DNA of 64,000 bases from Henckelia pumila (lineage: Eukaryota; Streptophyta; Magnoliopsida; Lamiales; Gesneriaceae): NCBI RefSeq assembly GCF_033568475.1, contig NC_133121.1, positions 8,680,001 to 8,744,000 on the forward strand, in the 5' to 3' direction. Position numbers and translations under genes: made by a program. The number at the start of each line of letters is the position of its first letter. Position 1 is the stretch's first letter. Shown piece after piece: positions 58,078-64,000 of this stretch. The notes beneath the pieces are model-generated. The model was not told the DNA's origin. It made no database searches and was given only the letters and a program-made list of their open reading frames with translations.

Positions 58078-59602
58078 TTAGCATTGGTTGTATAAACCGC
58101 TTCTATAAACTGCTCTTATTGATATAATTATTAGGAGCATTCCGAAAACTACTCATATTGAAGACATATAACAACGGTTTTAAAAGAACCGGTGTTGTGA
58201 ACCCTTCTATTGTCTATTTTTTTAGGATTGGTTTAGAAATTGCACCTACTGAATACTTTTAGTAGTGGTTGTATGAACCGCTCTTACAAACCACTCGTAT
58301 TTATAAGTTATTAGGAGCATTCTGGAAACTGCTCATATTGAAGACATGTAACATCGTATTTTCAAAGAACCAGTTTTTTGGACCGTTTTTATTGCTCCAT
58401 TGTTTTAGGATTGATTTGGAAATTGTACCTATTGAATAATTTTAGTATTGGTTGTAAAAACTGCTTTTGTAAACTGCTCTTATCGATATAACTATTAAGA
58501 GCATTCCGAAAACTGCTCATATTGAAAATATGTAACAACGGTTTTAGAAGAACCGGTGTTATGGACCCCATCTATTTTCTATTTGTTTAGGATTGGTTTA
58601 GAAATTGGACCTATTGCATACTTTAAGTAGTAGTTGTATGAATCGCTCCTACAAACTACTCGTATTGATATAAAAATTATGAACATTCTGAACACTGCTC
58701 ATAACAAATATTTTTAACAATGGTTTTCACAAAACCGATGCATTGAACCACTTTTATTGCTTTATTTTTTGTAGGATTGGTTTGAAAATTGTACCTATAG
58801 AATAATTTTTAGCTTTGGTTGTATAAACCGATTTTACAAACTGCTCTCGTTGATAATTATTAGGAGCATTCTAGAACTGTTTAGATTGTATATTTTTTAC
58901 ATCGATTTTCACAAAACTGGTTCTATGAACCGATTTTATTACTATATTTTTTCAGGATTGGTTTGAAAATTTTACTTATTGAATAGTTTTTAGCGTTAGA
59001 ATAGTATAAACCCCTTCTACAAGTTGACCTTATTGATATAACTATTAGGAGAATTATGAAAACTACTCGATCGTATTGAATATTCTTAGCAACTATTTTC
59101 ACAAAATCGATGCTATGAACCATTTTTTTTGCTCTATTATTTTATGATTGATTTGAAAATTATGTCAATTGAATACTTTTTAGTATTGGTTGTATAAACC
59201 ACTGTTCCACATTACTCTTATTGATATAACTATTAGGCGCATTCTTGAAAATGCTGGTATCAAATATTTTTAATTGTCGTTTCACAAAACTGGTGTTATG
59301 AGCCTCTTTTAATGTTCTATTCTTTTAGGATTTGTTTTAAAATTATACGTGTTGGACACATTTTAGTTTTGGACCTTTTATAAACCGCTGCTACAAACTA
59401 ATTGTGTTGATATAACTATTAAGAAGATTATGGAAACTGCTCATATTGAATATTTTTAATAGTGGTTTTTACAGAAATGGTGTTGCGGAAAATTTTATTA
59501 CTATAATTTCTTAAGTATTGGTTAGAAGATTGTGCATATTGGATGAATTTAGTATTGATTAACATCTGCCTCAAATTGCTCTCGTTGATATACCTATTGA
59601 AT

Positions 59603-59785
59603 AATGCTACAAGTACAAATATATCGTGTACAACGATATTTACAACAAATATATCGTGAGATTTTGCTATTATATCGTGATATTTTATATTTAATTTATC
59701 ATGAGATTTTGATAAATGAAATTTTTGTATTGAATTTTTTGTGTTGTACAAATTGATGTACAAATTTGGTTGTACATGTAGCATT
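59603..59785. mobile_element. MITE, second copy of the 19159 family
   Basis: Ends AATGCTACAAGTACAA and the complement of TTGTACATGTAGCATT. The interior matches 19159-19339 (GTGTACAACGATATTTACAA in both). Confidence 0.78.
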
Positions 59786-59839
59786 GCTCATAACTATTAG
59801 GAGAATTCTTATAATTGCTTATACCACGAGCTTTGTTGG

Positions 59840-59890
<51 letters not shown>

Positions 59891-59920
59891 ACAAAACACC
59901 GTTTAACAATTAATTTTTTT

Positions 59921-59963
<43 letters not shown>

Positions 59964-60000
59964 ACAAAACACCGTTTAACAATTAATTTTTTTAATTTTT
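59786..60000. repeat. Tandemly duplicated (TA)n segment
   Basis: (TA)n followed by AATTTACAAAACACCGTTTA occurs twice in succession (from ~59838 and ~59924), a ~90-bp tandem duplication that includes the microsatellite. Confidence 0.88.
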
Positions 60001-61416
60001 TTTTATATCAACTACTTGAGTCTCCGATTCATTTTAAAATTAAGCATGGTCTTAAAATATTATCAAGTAAATTTTTATTTTTTTAACCTTATTAAATATA
60101 TATATATAACGCTTAAAAAGGAGAATGAAAGTCCAAAATTATAACTGAAATCTACAAAATAACAAAATACAAATAATATATTCTATAATTGAAATGGAAA
60201 ATTTTTATTATAATTAATTAAATCTATAAAAATCCTTCCGAACTAAGGTTATATAAATCTAAATTGCTAATCAATATTCTAGAAGGTGCTTTATATAGGA
60301 TTTAATTTTGATTTTTTGGTATCTCAATATATATGTTTTTTGGAATATGAAAATTTCATAAAATCTGAAATTGAAATAAGAAAATTATATAGATCATTTT
60401 TCACGGTACAATCTCAATTTTTTCAGTTGATTAGATAATGATGTTGGTTTCTTCAAATTTTTTTATTTAACACTATATTCAATTTCACAAATGCAAAAAT
60501 TTTGGCAGTAGATTGTGTAATATTTACCGCCAAAATTTTTATTTCACCAATTGAATTACAAAAATCTCTCCACCAAAAGTTTCCTACACTTTAAAAATTG
60601 TAGTGATAAAGATATTCCATCAAAGTTTCTCAAATCAAAAAAATCTTAAAAGATAAACATCCATTTAAAATTTTAAAGTGCCTTAATCAGTTAATCTGTA
60701 TAAAACTTCTGCCATCATATTAAAGTTTTAAAGTGCCGTATGAAAATATAAACGCAATCTTTTTCTCAGATTCTCCTCTTCCCTCGTCATTCACTTCTTC
60801 TTTCCCTAGCACTGCTTTTTAATTTCTTTTGGCTTTTGGAGATAATTTATTTTTCAGCAGGTGGTTACTTCCTTGCACTACCAAAATTTGTAGAACACTC
60901 CTTACATGATTTTACGGTTTTCTTGAATCTTGATCAATTGGAAATTGATAAATTATTGTAATTTGTTTCATACATGGTTCGTTTGTTGCGTATCATTTAG
61001 GTACACAAATAAATTTTTGTCTAAATACTTTGTTTGTTTTTCTCGGGTCCTTTTAGATATCAAATGCACTAATATTCTGAGTAAGGAATTCTGCCTACAA
61101 GTCTCAAGCATTTTAATTAAAAATATACATTTTGGCATTTGTTGGCTCTTGAAAATTTTGGATTATGTGACTTTGTATTATAGTATTTGATTGTTGACTA
61201 CGATGATAATCAATCATGCATTTATGTATTTATTTATTTTTTACTTTTGGAATATATAAAAAAGATATAAGGGAGTGATTGTTGAACATATATATATGAT
61301 TTAGGTTGTCAATTTTGGTAAGAAATTTTTCATGCTTATTATTTGGAAATATTGTCAATTTTTTTTTATCATTCTAATTAAATATGCTTCTAAAAGTGTT
61401 TTTTTTCCATGTTTAG
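60001..61416. other. AT-rich interior of the CACTA element
   Basis: No supported gene. It may include the promoter and 5' exons of the TNPA-like remnant, but I recognise nothing conserved. Confidence 0.5.
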
Positions 61417-61917
61417 TTTCAAGAAAATGGCAGAAAACCAACTCGTATTGAAATATTACATTTGAGTCGACAAAGTAAAAAGAAAGGAGGTGCTATTGTT
61501 CATGATGAAGCATCAACATTTTGAAAATAGCTTCTCGATATTCCTTTTATTTTATTGACAAGATTTTTTTTACGTTTTGTTAAATGAAAAGTATGGAAAA
61601 AAAAAGTTAAGAAGAAAGTGAGCGGATGAGACGGATGTATGAACATCAACTCCAAAATTTTAAAAGAGTGCTTCGAAGTATGATATCTGGAACTGCTGAA
61701 AGATCTCGTGGACCTGAATTATTACCTGGGCAGGTAGCCACATATCGAATATTAATGAATTGATTCAAAAGTACTTGTATAAATGCATAGTACTAAATTA
61801 ATTTTATTTTCTAGATGACAATATCATGCAGATATAATGCAGCAACATACAAATACTTCACAAAATGCCCATGAAAGTCGAAGATCTCCATCAATGTCAG
61901 AGTCGGACAGTGATTAG
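61417..61917 (+). pseudogene. TNPA-like (Ptta/En/Spm) transposase remnant of the CACTA element
   Basis: After an acceptor-like TTTAG, the frame 61417-61521 reads GRKPTRIEILHLSR, then KKGGAIVHDEAS, characteristic of the plant Ptta/En/Spm transposase family, and stops at 61522. A second piece (~61623-61730) reads RRMYEHQLQNFKRVLRSM, then RSRGPELLPGQ. A third (to the stop at 61915) ends in a Ser-rich acidic tail (RRSPSMSESDSD). The pieces look like consecutive exons of a small TNPA-type protein, which binds subterminal repeats. The internal stop and missing N-terminus make function unlikely, although I cannot define the splicing fully. Confidence 0.6.
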
Positions 61918-62289
61918 ATGGAATTGGAAAGCATTTTTTATTTTATTCATTGAATTCGAAACATTTTTATTTGTTTTTATTAAGATTTGGAGTATTATTA
62001 ATGAATTTGAAACATTTTCATTTATTTTTATTAGAATTTGGAGTATTATTGATGAATTTGAAATATTTTCATTTATTTTATATTAGGAATTGGATTATTA
62101 CGATATTTTTTGTGGATAATAGTTTTTTATTAATTAATGATAACATTAATTTTTTTTATTTAGTTATTGAATATGAAGGTTTTTTTAATATTGTTTATTT
62201 GATGTATATTATTTATCTATTTTATTGGTTGAGAAAATATTTCAAAATAATGTATATTTTTTTTAAAAATACAATAAAAGACTAAATGA

Positions 62290-63030
62290 TTGCTAAATTG
62301 GATTTAGGAGCAATTTCTCATTTAAACCGTTCTAAGTTGTCAGCTAAAACAATTTCAATTAATTTCATTAAAAATCGTTCTTACACCTCACAACTTTTAG
62401 TGCACTTTGAAACTGATCCTACAGGCAAAATAACAGAAACGTTTCGAAACTATTGTGATATGCAAGACGTGTACGATTGGTTTCAAACCACTCTTTAGTT
62501 GCTACCATCAACACCGTTTGCTAAGCACTCTTAAATGCATGGCGTGTAGGAGCAATAGATGACCGTTCTTACACCTCACTGATTTTAGAATGCTTTGAAG
62601 CGGCTTCTAAATGCACAACTACAGGAGCGTTACAAAACCGTTGTAATATGCCCAATGTGCACAATCGGTTTCAAATCGCTCTTTAATTGCTAACATTAAT
62701 ACTGGTTGCAAAACGCTCTTATATCCAAGTTAGGAGTGGTGTAAGACCGTTCTTACACATCACGACTTGTAGAACACTTTGAAACTCTTCCTAAATACAC
62801 AACTATATAAATGCTTCGAAATCGTTGTAATATGCTTGAGGTGTACGAGCATTGTCAAACCGCACCTAAAATGAACAATAGGAGCGGTTTTTCAACTTGT
62901 ACCAACGGACAAAAAATCGCTTTTAGAAGATATAAGGGCATTGATAAGAGGAGCTATTTTATAACCGGTGGTAAAAGTGTTGGAGCGGTTAAAAACCGCT
63001 CTTAAAATTCAAAAAAACCGCTTCTATATG
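62290..63030. repeat. Right subterminal repeat array of the CACTA element
   Basis: Repeats with AAACCGTTCTTACACCTCAC, ACTTTGAAAC and AACCGCTC words, in shorter units than the left array, ending next to the right TIR. Confidence 0.75.
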
Positions 63031-63047
63031 ACATTTTTTTTGTAGTG

Positions 63048-64000
63048 GCCTCCCATTATTTTTAGACAACTAGTCATATGTCTTTAATTCAATTGATTCC
63101 CTTTGTCTACTTCAATCATCCATCCTCCCACCCTCTCTCTTATCTTCTTCGAAATACTCTTCTTCAGTAGCCTCATCTTCAGAGCACACACGTCACACGA
63201 AAAAATCTTGAAGAAAATTCATAGAAGTTGGCAAATCGTTCGTCACGGATAACCCGGTCAATATGCATTGATATCACATTTTTATTGAAATCTTCACAAA
63301 GGTACGTTTGAATTCTCTTCTTGGGCGCCATTTAAGTTTTAATATTCTGATTTTATCATGAAATATTTAACCATGCATGTTTTATATGATTTAGTTGTGA
63401 ATTTTGCTTCATACCTTGAGCAGATCATGTTTTCTTGCTCTCTTCAAGTTTTTCCTCACGCTTTTCTAGGTTGGATCGTTCAAGGTCTGTTGGATCATGG
63501 TTAAAGGGTGTCTAAGGGTCCCTAGGATCGAGTTGGATGAGTTCATGAACATGGAATAGGCTGAAAATGAAACAGGAACAGAAACTTGCACCAGGCGCGC
63601 AGGTTGAGCAGTTCTGGGAGAATGGATCGTGTAGGCTGTAGGGTGCGATTTCGAGGCTGGTTCCAGTTGTGTTAGAACCCCAAGACCTTGGGAAAGGTCC
63701 TTCAGGTGGGTTTCCGGTCGGTGATGGCCGGCGCTGGATGGCCGAATGGCCTGAAGTTTGAGTTTGTGTTCTGCGTGCGAGCATATTATAGGTTGAGGAA
63801 TGAGGGGCTGGTTTCGGGTCCATAAGATGAGTTAGGGGCTGGGGTTGGTCTTGTTAGAACCGTCTGGATGTGGGATAGGTATGAGGGGTGGTGCTCCGGT
63901 TGGTGGTGGCCGGAGCCAGGCGGCCGAAGTACATATAGGGCTGCTGGTCGCTGGTCATGGGACAGCCCAGCGTAGGTTCTGAAATTTGGTGTTTTTCGGG
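63048..64000 (+). repeat. Outer Gypsy 3' LTR, last segment (continues past the window)
   Basis: It begins with GCC, the right target duplication of the CACTA element. From 63364 it is homologous to the 5' LTR at 36372 onward (ATGTTTTCTTGCTCTCTTCA and much more). Judged by the 5' copy, about 1.5 kb of LTR should follow the window end, making the intact LTR about 3 kb. Confidence 0.88.

Larger units (their letters stand above)
56990..59602. repeat. Left subterminal repeat array of the CACTA element
   Basis: A long array of imperfect repeats, about 180-210 bp per unit, each containing GTATAAACCGCT, GATATAACTATTAGGAGCAT, AACTGCTCATATTGAA and a TTTAGGATTGGTTTGAAAAT block. Divergence increases toward the interior. 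The pair of MITEs at 57302-58077 is inserted in it. A mirrored, shorter array lies at 62290-63030. Confidence 0.85.
56965..63047. mobile_element. CACTA (En/Spm) transposon, probably non-autonomous
   Basis: The TIRs start CACTACAAAAAAATG on the left and, as the complement of the right end, CACTACAAAAAAAATG. Both continue into TAGAAGCGGTTTTTT. The 3-bp target duplication GCC is present on both sides (56962-56964, 63048-63050). Large subterminal arrays of AACCGCTCCTA-type words fill 56990-59600 and 62290-63030, the usual TNPA binding landscape. No TNPD/transposase ORF is present; only a small TNPA-like remnant (61417-61917). 6,083 bp. Confidence 0.93.
36372..64000 (+). mobile_element. Outer Ty3/Gypsy element, old, carrying four nested insertions
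   Basis: Order: partial 5' LTR, primer-binding site, degenerate gag, [inner Gypsy], zinc knuckle, protease and reverse-transcriptase remnants, [Tourist MITE], chromodomain-like tail, polypurine tract, 3' LTR split by [Harbinger] and [CACTA] and leaving the window. The chromodomain-like end and tRNA-iMet primer suggest a chromovirus, possibly the Tekay/Del clade (inference). It has many stops and is not functional. The 5' end is truncated against a Copia remnant. Confidence 0.82.

Noticed and set aside
56990-59602. CRISPR-like or satellite array
   Set aside because: The repeats are imperfect, long and confined to the ends of a CACTA element, as expected for subterminal repeats.
1-64000. A novel defence or biosynthetic gene cluster
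   Set aside because: The window holds few host genes (PUF, NYN) among transposons, and nothing ties them into one system beyond proximity.

Overview
The window looks like nuclear DNA of a flowering plant, probably a eudicot; an asterid such as a Lamiales species is only my guess. The evidence is AT-rich intergenic DNA, GT-AG introns of about 70-150 bp, and dense plant-type transposons (Mutator-like, CACTA, PIF/Harbinger, Stowaway/Tourist MITEs, Ty3/Gypsy primed by initiator tRNA-Met, Ty1/Copia). I see no bacterial, organellar or rRNA segment.

Left part (1-9120): AT-rich repetitive DNA, then a 5.2-kb Mutator-like element (MULE, 3768-8977) with ~110-bp terminal inverted repeats (TIRs). It carries a five-exon transposase gene reading left and a small GRF-zinc-finger/transmembrane gene reading right. 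The two genes converge, as mudrA and mudrB do in maize MuDR. A 128-bp MITE abuts its right end.

Host-gene part (9120-35700): three related Pumilio/PUF loci. These are a remnant with a ~1.1-kb internal deletion (about 9736-11273, minus), a complete 373-aa five-exon gene (14035-15504, plus) and a 349-aa five-exon gene with decayed RNA-recognition residues (34079-35473, minus). Between them lies an NYN-domain ribonuclease-like gene (23968-25428, minus). Its predicted start codon sits against a long foldback MITE. Also here are Stowaway elements, a 1.4-kb foldback and a 3.6-kb MULE (28848-32487) with a perfect 9-bp target duplication and a captured viroplasmin/RNase H1-type fragment.

Retrotransposon part (35700-64000): a Copia remnant, then an old chromovirus-type Gypsy element. 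Its 5' LTR is truncated (36372-38550) and its 3' LTR begins at 51493 and runs off the window. Four younger elements are nested in it. They are a Gypsy element with near-identical ~2-kb LTRs (39624-48617, duplication ATAGC), a Tourist-like MITE (50759-51173, TTA), a PIF/Harbinger element with both of its genes apparently intact (about 51952-56917), and a 6.1-kb CACTA element (56965-63047, GCC). The CACTA element holds a TNPA-like remnant and two head-to-head Tourist MITEs. Removing the insertions restores continuity of the old element, which fixes the order of events.

The exon models are mine, built by eye from reading-frame phase, splice signals and paralogue comparison. No expression data or database search was available.
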